Shown piece after piece: positions 21,127-31,650 of a stretch of DNA of 64,000 nucleotides. How positions within the stretch are numbered: position 1 is the first letter of the stretch; each line of letters opens with the position of its first letter. The DNA is from Ichthyophis bannanicus. Taxonomy: Eukaryota > Chordata > Amphibia > Gymnophiona > Ichthyophiidae. Position numbers and translations under genes: made by a program. The notes beneath the pieces are model-generated. The model made no database searches. It was not told the DNA's origin and was given only the letters and a program-made list of their open reading frames with translations. The DNA is taken from NCBI GenBank assembly GCA_033557465.1, contig CM066031.1:1667494800-1667558799 (forward strand), in the 5' to 3' direction.

Positions 21127-22164
21127 TCCTTGCTCCCCTTCTCCTGCCGGCGGAGGTGGAGGAGGTCGTCTTGGCTTTGCGACGGCCTTCTACCCGCAAA
21201 TGCTACGCCCTTAAATGGCGTCGCTTTGCAGTCTGGTGTACCCAACAGTCTCAGGATCCCTTCTCCTGCCCGGTGTCGGTGATCTTGCAGTACTTGCTAC
21301 ACCTCTCTAATCTGGGACTTAAGTCCAACTCCGTCAAAGTTCACCTCAGTGCTCTTTCGGCACATCATGTTCCGGTGGACGGTAGACCTCTCTCAAGCGA
21401 CCCTCTCGTAGCGAGGTTTCTCCGAGGTCTCCTTCTACTTAAACCACCTCTGCGCCCGCCAGCGCCTAACTGGGACCTGAATGTGGTTTTGCAGCGGATC
21501 ACCTGTCCGCCTTTTGAACCTATGGCTACCTGTTCACTCCGTTTTCTGTCTTGGAAAACACTGTTCTTGATAGCCCTCACTTCCGCTAGACGCGTAAGTG
21601 AATTGCAGGCCCTCGTGTCTGATCCCCCTTACACTAGGTTCTACAAGAATAGGGTAGTCCTACGGACTCACCCAAAAATTTCTGCCTAAAGTGGTCTCCC
21701 CTTTTCACATCAATCAGGAGGTGGTACTTCCAACCTTCTTTCCCAGACCACACTCCAGCCGAGCTGAGACGGTCCTCCATACCCTGGACTGTAGAAGGGC
21801 ACTGAACTTCTACCTTGACCGTACGCGGGAGCACCGTAAAGCTGCTCAGCTTTTCGTGTCTTTTGACCCCAATAAATTGGGGCTCCCTGTCTCCAAGCGT
21901 ACTCTGTCCATCTGGGTTGCGGACTGTATCTCTTGGGCTTATGGGGCAGCCGGACTCTCCTTAGAAAGTCGAGTCACGGCTCATTGCGTTCGGGCAAAGG
22001 CCACGTCAGTGGCTTACCTCCGCTCTGTTCCGCTGGCAGACATCTGCCGGGCCGCTACTTGGTCTTCGAGCCAGACTTTTGCGGTCCATTACTGTCTCGA
22101 GAGGGAGTCCCGTAGGGACAGTGCTTTCGGACAGGCAGTCCTCCGTAATCTCTTTGAGGTCTGA
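21127..22164 (+). pseudogene. DIRS tyrosine recombinase, one frameshift (copy C)
   Basis: This encodes the integrase-like recombinase that inserts the circular DNA copy. The N-terminal core-binding part reads in frame 3: LRRPSTRKCYALKWRRFAVW, LGLKSNSVKVHLSAL. The catalytic core starts with ALTSARRVSELQ; the Arg pair is at 21588-21593. The frame stops at 21687-21689 after RTHPKISA. The rest is open in frame 1 to 22164: VTAHCVRAKA (HxxR, 21982-21993), ATWSSSQTFAVHY with Trp and the nucleophile Tyr at 22090-22092. The A5 run at 21674-21678 is the likely site of a one-base change, since copy B is continuous there. Frame 3 has no stop back to 19308, so the translation start is unknown; in DIRS elements this ORF overlaps pol. 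Confidence 0.9.
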
Positions 22165-22300
22165 GCAACTCCTACCCTCCATCCCGGATGTGGGCTACCG
22201 GTGGGTGATAATTCAGCGAAGATTCTATCCTTCTGTGCTGCTGAGCTAGAGGGAGCTCATTTTTGTGCTTAGGGTCTCCGGTAGCCTTGAGCTTGGGAGT

Positions 22301-22400
22301 CCCATAAGTGAGGACTGACTTCCTGCTTGGTCCTGGAGAAAGCGTAGTTACTCACCTGTAACAGGTGTTCTCCAGGAGCAGCAGGAATCAGTCCTCACTA
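22301..22400 (+). repeat. Internal complementary region of DIRS copy C
   Basis: 22301-22341 is the inverse complement of the element's left outer end (16889-16929), and 22337-22400 is the inverse complement of its right outer end (22615-22678). The two share AGAAA at 22337-22341, equivalent to one TTTCT. On the opposite strand the block reads as the right end joined to the left end, which is what an end-joined circle would look like. It serves as the template that lets the RNA restore both element ends. Confidence 0.93.
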
Positions 22401-22487
22401 CCCTCCCTCCTCCCCTTGGAGTTGCAATGGTCTGCTTATGTTCTTTTTTTGCAAATTTTTATGCTGTCTTTTTTAGCTATGTCATCT

Positions 22488-22678
22488 GACTGGCTAAGAT
22501 GGCACCCTCGGGCGGGAAGACGACCGCGCATGCGCGCTGCAATTCCCAAAGGCTTTCTTTGAAAGCTGGGGAAAATTGCTCCGCGAGGGCTCCGTCGGCG
22601 CCGACGTCACCCATAAGTGAGGACTGATTCCTGCTGCTCCTGGAGAACACCTGTTACAGGTGAGTAACTACGCTTTCT
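22488..22678 (+). repeat. Right inverted terminal repeat of DIRS copy C
   Basis: It starts GACTGGCTAAGATGGCACC, the inverse of the left ITR inner end, and runs to TTTCT at 22674-22678. It is about 30 bases longer than the left ITR. The extension contains the perfect palindrome CACCTGTTACAGGTG (22649-22663), which is also present in copy F and, with changes, in copy B. Confidence 0.92.
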
Positions 22679-23536
22679 AAGGTGAGAGAGCCTATTCTAA
22701 TGTCAGCAATGTGCTCCACCTACCAGAGTTACCAAAGTATTGATAGCAGTGCTCCATTGGCAGCAACAGCATAGTGCCCTATTAAGAAAGGGCACTATGT
22801 TGTTGGAGCCAAATTGGCAAAGGTGGTGTCAAATGGGTGATGCAGTAGGGCTGGCTGGGCCACTAGGCTGAGTAGGCCGCAGTCTAGGGTGTACATATGT
22901 GATGTCTGGTGTGACTCCACTGTAACAGAGGCAGCACACATACAAGCTGCCACAGTCAAAAAGAAGTCACACCACCCCCACTGCCATGTCAGCATTGTGT
23001 GAGGGTGGGGGTGGTGGTAGTAGTGGCTGCGGCCTGCTCTGGACAAAATCTTTGTCCTGGCCCTCTGTGTCTGCTGCAATGCTGCAGTCACCACTGTCCA
23101 TGGGATGGCAAGCATTTCAGCAGCAAGTACAGTGGAGCACATGGTGATCCCTCCCTACCAAGGTCTAAAGCAGCAATAAGCGTGCCCACATCCCCTGGTG
23201 TAGGGGGGCAGGATTGGCAAGGTGTGCCTAGTTGCATGTGTGCAAATGCAATAAGGCCGCCTGCAGCACTGAAGCGGTGGCTGTGCCACAATGGCAGGGA
23301 GGAAGGGATCGGCCAGCATGTTGTCCACCTTGATCAGTTGATCCTGGCATCCGACTAGTTTCCCGAGTGGATGGCCTGGCCCTGAAATCAAGATGCCCCC
23401 CACACACACATTGAGTGGATATGTACATGTGGGGGGAAAAATATGTCACTGAGGCAGGAATAGTATGCAATAAGATAACAGCCCATGTCAGATGAAAAAT
23501 GCCCACCCTGTACCCTCACCTGCCAAATGACAACCA
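22679..23536. other. Unassigned spacer right of DIRS copy C
   Basis: There are only short frames with no recognisable similarity. A strong hairpin lies at 22764-22805 (arms of 17 bases, one mismatch, loop of 8). The surrounding sequence is rich in CACA/TGTG words. Confidence 0.45.
22764..22805. repeat. Short perfect-like hairpin
   Basis: Left arm CAACAGCATAGTGCCCT (22764-22780) pairs with AGGGCACTATGTTGTTG (22789-22805) with one mismatch around the loop ATTAAGAA. The function is unknown. Confidence 0.8.
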
Positions 23537-23645
23537 TAAGCTAGGTACGTATGACCTAGATTGGCCACTGTTGGAAACAGGATACTGGGCTTGATGGACC
23601 TTGGTCTGACTCAGTATGGCATATCTTATGTTCTTATGTTCTTAA
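23537..23645 (+). mobile_element. CR1 3' tail fragment
   Basis: It contains 'gattggccactgttggaaac' followed by 'cttgatggaccttggtctga' and the repeated CTTATGTTCTTATGTTCTTA tail, identical in layout to the CR1 3' ends at 4250-4353 and 39560-39673. Only about 110 bases remain, so it is severely 5'-truncated. Confidence 0.88.
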
Positions 23646-26387
23646 GCTCTGCGTGAACCAGTGACCCCTCCATAAGTAAGTACTCAGTCAGTCACAGCCA
23701 TCTGAGCCAAATATGAAACCATATAAGCTATGTTGGTCTGCAAAATATGAGATTAATCCATGACTGCCTCACAAGCACACAACAGGAAATGGGTAAGTTG
23801 GTCATTCTGCTAGTACACCCTTGGTCTGCTATGTGTGTGTACATGTATCATGGCCTGCCCCTTGGACTGCACAGATCCCATATGTAAGATATGAATGTCA
23901 GTTGAACCAGCAGCATAGCAAGGCAGTGCAACATACAGACCTACCAAGATGTCCCTCTCCCACACCTGCCGAACATACCTTGTCAGACAAGTATGGCACA
24001 GAGCCTGCAGAGATCTAAGCAGACATAGACATACCCCAACTCATGCCCGCATGCATCTTGATAATGACTACATATCTATCCAGTGGATGTATGAGAGAAG
24101 TTACAGGTTCAAGACCAACCTGTGGATCAGGAATTGCATGTCTAGTTGTACTAACTTAACCATACATTTCCAGAACTTTATCAACATGTGCAACTTCCAA
24201 CATTTCGCCCATCAAGAGTCCACACACTCAGCCACCACACTGAGAAGCTGCACCACCCATTGCTGGATGGCAGAGCACGATAATAGCACCAGCGCACTGA
24301 GTGGGCATTGACAGCACCTGAACATTGCAAAGAGCGCTAATAGCACCTGTACACTGAGCAGGTGTTGACAATGGTAGAGCATCAAAGGGCCAGGTGAGAA
24401 TTCCAACCTACACCACTTTTGGGCAATGAGCTCATGTGTGTGTTTGTGTGTGTCTGTGTGTGTCTCCAGAGTAGTGTGAGCTTCAGCAATGCACTGTGCA
24501 TGCATCTTGTGCACGGGCTTTATGGTTGTGCATACAACATGCTGCTGGCCAGTTATACAGCAATCCCACATACTGTGCGAGGCACCATTTACAAGCAGGA
24601 GGTCAGGTATCAGTAAGTAGTTGCAACCTGTGACTGTGATGCTGTAATGCATTCCCAATTACACCACTGCCAAAGCCCATCTCCACAGCAATCCCATACA
24701 CTAATCTCCCAACCTGACACTGTTGTGCAGCTGCCAAATCATCTGCTGATTTGACTGGAGTGAGCAGGGGGGACACATGTGTTTGTTGCAACCCTTTCCT
24801 CTGCCTGAGCCTCCAGGCCTCAGGACACACCAATTTGCACAGGTGAGAAGTCTGATGAATGCCAACTGCCATAACAGCTATATCTGTGGTAACAGCATCA
24901 GCCACCTGGCGCAGTTGCAACCTATATGGAGCTAGGCTCAGGGGGTGGGCTGGCCTCTGTGAATGTCCAATACATTCACTGAGTTCGTGACATAAGCAGG
25001 GATCTGTGAGTTACCTGCATGCACGCTGGTCTTATCCTATGCTACATTCACAGAGTGTAAGCAAGGGGGTTCTTTGTTCCATGCAGTGTAAGCATATACA
25101 GCATGGTACATATCAGGCAAATTCACACACAGAAAACACCATCTCAACATTTTCTACTGATCATTGGCCACAGCATCCAGCAGTACATTACCTATCACCC
25201 CAAATGAGAGCCCAAGTGTACTAATGTGCCTGATTGTGACAGTGGGACACTGACCTCTGAATGGTGCATGCACACTTCCAGCTGCCAAAACATGCCAGTA
25301 TGACATAACCTATCTCATATTGGTCTCAGCATCGCCCGCCACCATATGTGAAGGCAGTGCCTGGAGATGAATGTTGATATATGTGTGGTGCGGGAACAGT
25401 GCCATACATGTTTAGAATGTGCCCTTTGTAGGTGGAATTGCTGGCCAAAGCCTATGTTCACATGGCCATAACCTATGCGGGCCTACTCAGTGTCTGCATG
25501 TGCTACATCAGAGGTTCTGCATGACAGTCTCACGGATTCATCATGGTCACTGAGTGTGACAGTCACGAGGATGGTGTTAAGAGTACACAGAAGCAGGGTA
25601 TGGTGGTGTATGTGTCACCAGCAACTGTTACAACATCTGATCCCATGTGCAACCTGCCATGATTCTACGCACTCTTTGGGATGGGGTCAATGCGTCAGCA
25701 GCATGGGACAGTGCACTGGCCAGATTTGGAGTGTCCGTGGCTAGGGACATGACATTATATACGAGTACATGCATTGAACTAGGTTCAATGCTCACTGCCA
25801 AGAGCAGTGTAGGGGGCCACCGTATTTGTATATGTGACATACATAGCCCACTGTGGACCAGCATGTGTTCTCAGCCTATCTCTGGCTAACTTTCCACTAT
25901 GCCTCACATTGCATAAGCTGTCCTCAAGTCCAAGATGAAAATGGTACATAATGAGGAGCAGAGGATTCTGGGTATTGCCTAACACAGAGCGCTTCGCACA
26001 GGAGGTGTATATGTTGGAGGCTAGGTCAATGGCTGAGCCATCTTAGTATGCTTCTGCCATGGGCATGGCCTGGATGCCCACATCTGTCCATGCTGAGAGG
26101 CCACTCTAACTCTGACTGAGCTGTGACTATATCACGGCTATGTATGCACATGATGCTATACAGGGTCAGGCTGTAGTGAAATGTGGGCTGTTTCTTTATG
26201 TCGGTCCAGTCACTAGATAGGCTGCTGGTTGTCCATGCTGTTTGTACAAGGCCAATGTCTTCATGGTGGCTATGTACATCTGCAGCGTGTGGTGACTAGC
26301 AGACTGGGCACAGATGGTATGTGAGTGGCTGACACAGTCCAGTGTTGCCCAACATATGCAGGCTGACTGTGATTGATCTAGCTCAGA
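23646..26387. other. Unclassified region, possibly a decayed DNA transposon
   Basis: About 2.7 kb contains no intact gene. The composition is uniform and rich in CATGC/TGTGT words, with a short TG-rich run at 24434-24465. The minus strand at 24150-24700 encodes broken fragments that faintly suggest the end of a PIF/Harbinger transposase, but frames must be switched to see it and I would not rely on it. No terminal inverted repeats were found. Confidence 0.3.
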
Positions 26388-26500
26388 AGTGGCCAACTCT
26401 AGTCCTAGTGCACCACGATCCAGCCTGGTTTTCAGGATGACCCTAATGAATATCCAATGTCGCTGCTACCCAGTTACTGACAGATTGCCTTTCTGTACCT
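26388..26500 (+). repeat. Interspersed-repeat end beginning CAGAAGTGGCCAACTC
   Basis: The sequence CAGAAGTGGCCAACTCTAGT, followed by GGTTTTCAGGATGACCCTAA, resembles from memory a vertebrate interspersed repeat with a hAT-like CAG...GGCCAAC terminus. The inverted partner is not seen in the window, so the class remains open. Confidence 0.4.
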
Positions 26501-26858
26501 TGAGAAGAGCAGTGCTTTCCAGGGCTCTCCCAAAAGGTGATTTTTAATGAATTTGCTGCTAAACTGTGAGTTCTATCTGTCTGTCTGTTTGTCTCCACAT
26601 ATTTATCTATCTATTTGCCCTTCTTGGTGGGTTCCCTTACCTACTCCTTTGCTGTGTGCCCACTGTTCAGGAACAGCCTACTGGCCAGAGACACTTAGGT
26701 TCCCGCCCACCCTACCCCTCACCCCACCCACCCCAGGGGCTACATTGCCTATATAGTGGTCACATACGTGCCATCTTCATTCCTAACTTGGGTAACGCCC
26801 ACATCTTCTTCAACTTTTCTTATTATTATTCTTTCTCTTCTGGGACTGCTTAATCAAC

Positions 26859-27830
26859 ATGTCGTGTATTCAGTGAAATAACTGTGGTACTTTCATTCAA
26901 AGAAGAATCATTTGGAGCCTAAGAGCTTGTCCTATATGCCTAAAGTCAGCTGCCATGCATGAAGAACTGACTCTACTAAGGAAAGACCTAGTTGCCATGC
27001 ATAAAGAAGTGTCTCTACTGAGGGAGGAACTGGCTGCAATGAAGCGCACCTCTTCTAGGATACAAACTGAACAAAGTCCACCACCGCTCCCACAAAGAAT
27101 CAAACACCCCAGGAACAAATGGATCACAATGGGTTCCGGAAGATTGCGACCTGTAACGCAGAGACATCCTACACATCAAGAGATATCCCTGCACAATGCC
27201 TTCTCTGCCTTGGCTAATGAGGATGCCCAATCCAAAGAAACTGAAGGGCCCTTAAATGAGTCAGACAATGCCCAATCTCCTGCTAAAGCACCAAATATGA
27301 AGAAAACCTCACCAAACAGAAAACTATTACTACTTGGAGATTCCATCATCAGAGGCACCAACTTGGGAACACAGTTCAAAGGAGAGAAGATAGTCATGTG
27401 CCTACCAGGCTCTTCAGCCAGCAGGAATACAAACCAAGTTGTTGAAATACTTAGCGCAAAAAGTGAGCACTCCAAACCTGATGTTATTATCCACCTGGGC
27501 ACAAATGACCTGGCTAGAAACAGTGCCTCTACAGCCCAAAAGGACTTCCAATCTCTGGGAGAGAAACTCAAGCCCATTGTTAACACTGTTGCATTCTCAG
27601 AAGTTCTACCTGTTCTTGGTAAGGGGACAAAAAGGTTGCATCACATTAACAGCTTTAATACATGGCTCCAGACCTGGTGCAAACAAGAAGGATTCAGATT
27701 TATTTGCAACTGGGGCAACAGATGGACCAACAAGAGACTATACTGTGCTGATGGACTACATCTCTCTGTCGCAGGGAAAAGAAACCTAAGTGAAAATTTC
27801 AGGCAGTATGTGGATATGCATTTAAACTAG
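26859..27830 (+). pseudogene. CR1 ORF1: zinc-binding, coiled-coil, SGNH-esterase-like (one early UGA)
   Basis: The natural start appears to be the ATG at 26859 (MSCIQ), because the codons after the UGA at 26874-26876 continue in frame with a Cys-rich module (NNCGTF ... RACPICLKSA) that resembles ORF1 of the CR1 at 11334. The UGA sits where a Cys of a CxxC pair would be expected. Translation from the next ATG, at 26955, gives 291 residues. These open with a heptad-like coiled coil (HEELTLLRKDLVAMHKEV). An SGNH hydrolase fold follows: LLLGDSIIRGTNL with the Ser nucleophile, IIHLGTNDLARN, and YCADGLHLSVAGK with the Asp-His pair, so the esterase triad looks complete. Similar domains are known in CR1 ORF1 proteins. 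Confidence 0.88.
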
Positions 27831-27946
27831 GAAAAGGGGGTGACGGATGTGGAAGGTCAACATCTGCATGCCACCCCCTGCAAAAGCAGAACAACATCAG
27901 AAACAGCCACACTCTTAAACCACACATCAAAAACAAGTGGGAAGAA

Positions 27947-30766
27947 GTGGGCAGAATAAAATCAATGCAAAATACACACAAGCCAGGTAAATGCTGGAAA
28001 GCAATGAGCACAAATGCTCGAAGCTTAGCCAAAAAAATTCCAGACCTGGAAGCCCTAATGGTGGAAACGGATTTGGACGTCGTGGCCATTACAGAAACAT
28101 GGTTTAATGAATCGCATGATTGGGATATAGCCATAGCTGGCTATAATCTATTCAGAAGAGACAGAGAAAATGGAAAAGGAGGAGGAGTAGCCTTATATGT
28201 CAAAAGCAGTATTAAAGCTACTGAAATGCAGGGAACATGGGGAAAAGAAGAAGCGCTCTGGATTGCGTTGGAAAGAGGAGATGGCACTGTCATCCATATT
28301 GCTGTAGTCTACAGACCTCCGACTCAAATTGAAGAGAGAGATAACGAATTGATTATAGATATTGCCAAGATAGCAACAAAGGGGGAAGCAATCATATTGG
28401 GTGACTTTAATCTACCTGATGTGGATTGGATTACTCCTTCTGCACATCTGGAAAGAAGCAAAAAGATTGTGGATGCTCTCCAAGATGCATTACTTAGACA
28501 AATGGTGATGGAACCAACCAGGGAAAACTCAACGCTGGATGTAGTGCTCACCAACAGTGATAATGTGTCGAATGTCTGTGTGAGAGCCCCTGTGAGCAAC
28601 AGCGACTATCACATGGTGTGGTTTGAGATAATAGCCATGGTACAGGCCAATCATAGCAAGCTCAAAGTCCTAAACTTCAAAAACACTGACTTCAATAAAA
28701 TGGCCGAGTACTTAAAGGAGGAGATGACAGGGTGGAAGGAGATAAGGGAAGTGGAATTGCAATGGACTAAACTAAAGGCGGCAATAAAAGGGGCAACAGA
28801 TAAATATGAAAGAAAAATAAATAAAAACAAGAGGAGAAGGAAACCTATTTGATTTTCCAAAGAGGTGGCTGCTCAAATAAAGGCAAAAAACACAGCTTTC
28901 GCAAAATTCAAAAGCTTGCAAACAGAAGAACACAGAAATGAATACAGGATCAAGCTCAAAGAGTCTAAAAGAGAAATAAGGATAGTAAAATCAAAGGCAG
29001 AGGAAAAGATGGCTAAAGATGTTAAAGGTGGCAACAAAACTTTCTTCAGGTATATTCGGGAAAGGAAGAAGATCAGAGCTGGAATTGCAGGACTCAAAAG
29101 TGCTGGGAAAGGACTTCTGGAAAGTGACACTGAAAAAGCAAAATTGCTAAACAAATACTTCTGCTCTGTTTTCACTAAAGAAGATCCTGGAGATGGACCA
29201 GTTGTTACTCCCAAATATAAAAATAGGAATGAAGTAGATACCACACCATTCACAGAAGATGAGGTGTTAGAACAACTTGCTAAACTGAAAGTGGACAAAG
29301 CCATGGGACCAGATGGGATACATCCCAGGATACTGAAAGAGCTCAGAGAGGTTCTTGCAGGACCGTTAAAGGATGTCTTCAACAGATCCTTGGAAACAGG
29401 AGTGGTTCCTCAGGACTGGAGAATGACTAATGTTGTACCTCTACACAAAAGTGGTGACAGGGAAGAAGTGTCAAACTACAGGCCCGTGAGCCTTACCTCG
29501 GTGGCAGGAAAAGTAATGGAGGCGCTCCTGAAAGAGCGAATAGTGAACTTTCTCAAAACCAACAGGTTGCAAGATCCAAGGCAACATGGTTTTACCGAAG
29601 GACAGTCTTGCCAAACAAATCTGATTGAGTTCTTTGATTGGGGGACCAAGGAACTAGATCTGGGGCATGCAATGGATGTCATCTATCTGGATTTCAGTAA
29701 AGCCTTTGATACTGTTCCTCATAGGAGGCTTGTCAATAAACTCAGTAGCTTGGGGATGGGTCCCAAGATAGTAAACTGGATTAGAAATTGGTTGACTGAC
29801 AGACAACAGAAGGTGATGGTACATGGAGCTCACTCGGATGAGAGGAAGGTGATTAGCGGGGTGCCTCAGGGTTCGGTCCTGGACCCGGCACTGTTCAATA
29901 TATTTGTGAGTGATATTGCTGAAGGACTGAATGGAAAAGTCTGTCTTTTTGCAGATGACACAAAAATTTGCAACAGAGTGGACTCCCCCGAGGGAGTGGT
30001 TAACATGAGGAAAGATCTACAAAAGCTGGAAGACTGGTCTAATGCTTGGCAACTACGATTTAATGTGAAAAAGTGCAGTGTCATGCATTTGGGTAGCAGA
30101 AATCCAAGGGAAAAGTACACGATAGGGGGTGAGAGGTTGGTATGCACGGTTCAGGAGAAAGACCTTGGTGTGATTATCTCTGATGATCTCAAGGTGGCAA
30201 AACAGTGCGACAAGGCGGTGGCAAAAGCCAGGAGAATGTTGGGCTGCATACAAAGAGGGATTACCAGCAGAAAGGAAGAGGTACTTATGCCACTGTATAA
30301 GTCACTGGTGAGGCCTCACTTGGAATACTGTGTTCAGTTTTGGAGACCATATCTTGCAAAAGATGTAAAAAGACTGGAAACTGTTCAGAGAAAGGCGACC
30401 AAAATGATTTGGAGCCTGCTTCAGAAGCCTTATGAGAAGAGACTTGAAGACCTAAATATGTACACTTTGGAGGAGAGGAGGGACAGGGGAGATATGATTC
30501 AGACCTTTAAATACTTAAAGAGAAATGATGAACAAACAAACCTCTTCCAAAGATGGGGAAGCTGTAAAACTAGAGGGCATAACATGAAGCTGCAAGGTGG
30601 TAAATTGAAAGGCAATGTCAGGAAATATTTCTTCACTGAAAGGGTGGTGGATGCTTGGAATGCCCTCCCGATGGAAGTGGTGGGGGCAAACACGGTGATG
30701 GAATTCAAAACGGCATGGGACAAACATAGTGGATCCCTTTACAGCAACAGGATAAAAGCAAAATAA
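27947..30766 (+). pseudogene. CR1 ORF2: APE endonuclease and reverse transcriptase (one in-frame UGA)
   Basis: One frame of about 940 codons is interrupted only by UGA at 28850-28852, between the endonuclease and RT. Endonuclease: STNARSLAKK, VAITETWFNES, AVVYRPPTQ, ILGDFNLPDVDW. The final catalytic block reads NSDYHMVWFE: the His expected after Asp in the SDH motif is Tyr (codon 28607-28609), which should impair nicking. RT: MGPDGIHPRILKEL, YRPVSLTSVAGKVME, IYLDFSKAFDTVPH, GVPQGSVLDPALFNIF, and FADDTKICN with the catalytic FADD at 29948-29959. The C-terminal block ERRDRGDMIQTFKYLK and FFTERVVDAWNALPMEVV is typical of CR1. The first ATG is used as start. Confidence 0.92.
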
Positions 30767-30957
30767 ACGGTACCATCTAACTATCTGAACTATCTACATG
30801 GAGTGGTGGGTTCACCCCTAAACAAAAACAAAAACATTGGGAGGGTTGGCCTGCACAGAGCGACAGGTGCACCTACTCTTGCCATCTTGTTGGGCAGACT
30901 AGATGGACCATGCTGGTCTTTATCTGCCGTCACTTACTATGCTACTATGTTACTATG

Positions 30958-31400
30958 ACAATTCCCACCCCTGCTCTGCCCCAGAACGCCCCCAACATGC
31001 CCTGATGCTGACGGGGATATTCAACAGAACTAACCATGTAGGTGCCATTGAATATTTCCATTTAAGGTATTTACATAGTTTATGCCTTTTGAATTTCAGG
31101 CCCTACCTTCCTTACAATTAACAGCCCTTCTCCCTCATTCCTTTCACATTTAACCCTTTCCAGGCCGAGCCCAAAACTCTCGGGATCCAAAATTCTGACT
31201 AAATATTCCTATCAAATGGTATATAATACATGACCATAGCAGAAGGAAAATCACTATTAGAACATATTGAATAAGACGGGTACAATTTTCCTGAAATATG
31301 CAAAAATTAACCCTGCTGCAGAATGTGGATTAAAAATTTAAAGTAGGCCTTCAAAGGGTTAAACTATATAAACATGTTGCTGCTGCTGCTGTCTTGACTT
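30958..31400. other. Unassigned spacer
   Basis: I see no recognisable feature. The sequence is moderately AT-rich and lies between the CR1 tail and an L2-type fragment. Confidence 0.45.
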
Positions 31401-31650
31401 TCTTTTCTTTCAAACCATTCTGGAACCACTGCAATCTGACTTTCGTTCTCTATGCTGTACTGAAATGATCCTTGCCAAAGTCTCCAGTGATCTGTTCCTG
31501 GACAAATCCAAGGGCTTCGACTCAATCATCATCCTTCTTGACCTACCTGCTACTTTTGACACAGTCATTCACCACCTTCTCCTTGATATCCTGTTCTCAC
31601 TTGGATTTAGGAGCTCAGTGCTGTCTTGGTTTTCTTCTTATCACATTTCA
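31401..31650 (+). mobile_element. L2-type LINE reverse transcriptase fragment
   Basis: Short frames at 31465-31656 read IILLDLPATFDTVIHHLLLD and LFSLGFRSSVLSWFSSY. This is the palm motif A region of L2-like RTs, LDLSAAFDTVDH in intact relatives. Only about 80 codons remain, with no 3' end. Confidence 0.7.

Larger units (their letters stand above)
16889..22678 (+). mobile_element. DIRS1-like retrotransposon copy C, nearly intact
   Basis: This element of 5.79 kb is complete from end to end. It has a left ITR (16889-17051), gag-like ORF1, an RT/RNase H/methyltransferase-like ORF2, an overlapping tyrosine recombinase, an internal complementary region (22301-22400) and a right ITR (22488-22678). 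TTTCT is present at both chromosomal junctions (16889-16893 and 22674-22678), and there is no longer target duplication. ORF1 and ORF2 are open; the recombinase has one apparent one-base frameshift at 21674-21678. The coding part is GC-rich and full of CpG, in contrast to its AT-rich flanks and to decayed copies A, B and F, which suggests a young insertion. DIRS elements replicate through a circular DNA intermediate inserted by the recombinase. Confidence 0.95.
26545..30957 (+). mobile_element. CR1-type LINE, near full length
   Basis: This element has a 5' leader (from about 26545, boundary uncertain), ORF1 (26859-27830), ORF2 (27947-30766) and a 3' UTR of about 190 bases ending in TACTATG repeats near 30930-30957. 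The two proteins are open apart from one UGA each, at 26874-26876 and 28850-28852, so the copy is unusually well kept. Its ORFs and 3' end differ from the CR1 family at 6850-11802 (different tail repeat, TACTATG against CTTATGTT), so at least two CR1 lineages are present. Confidence 0.92.
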
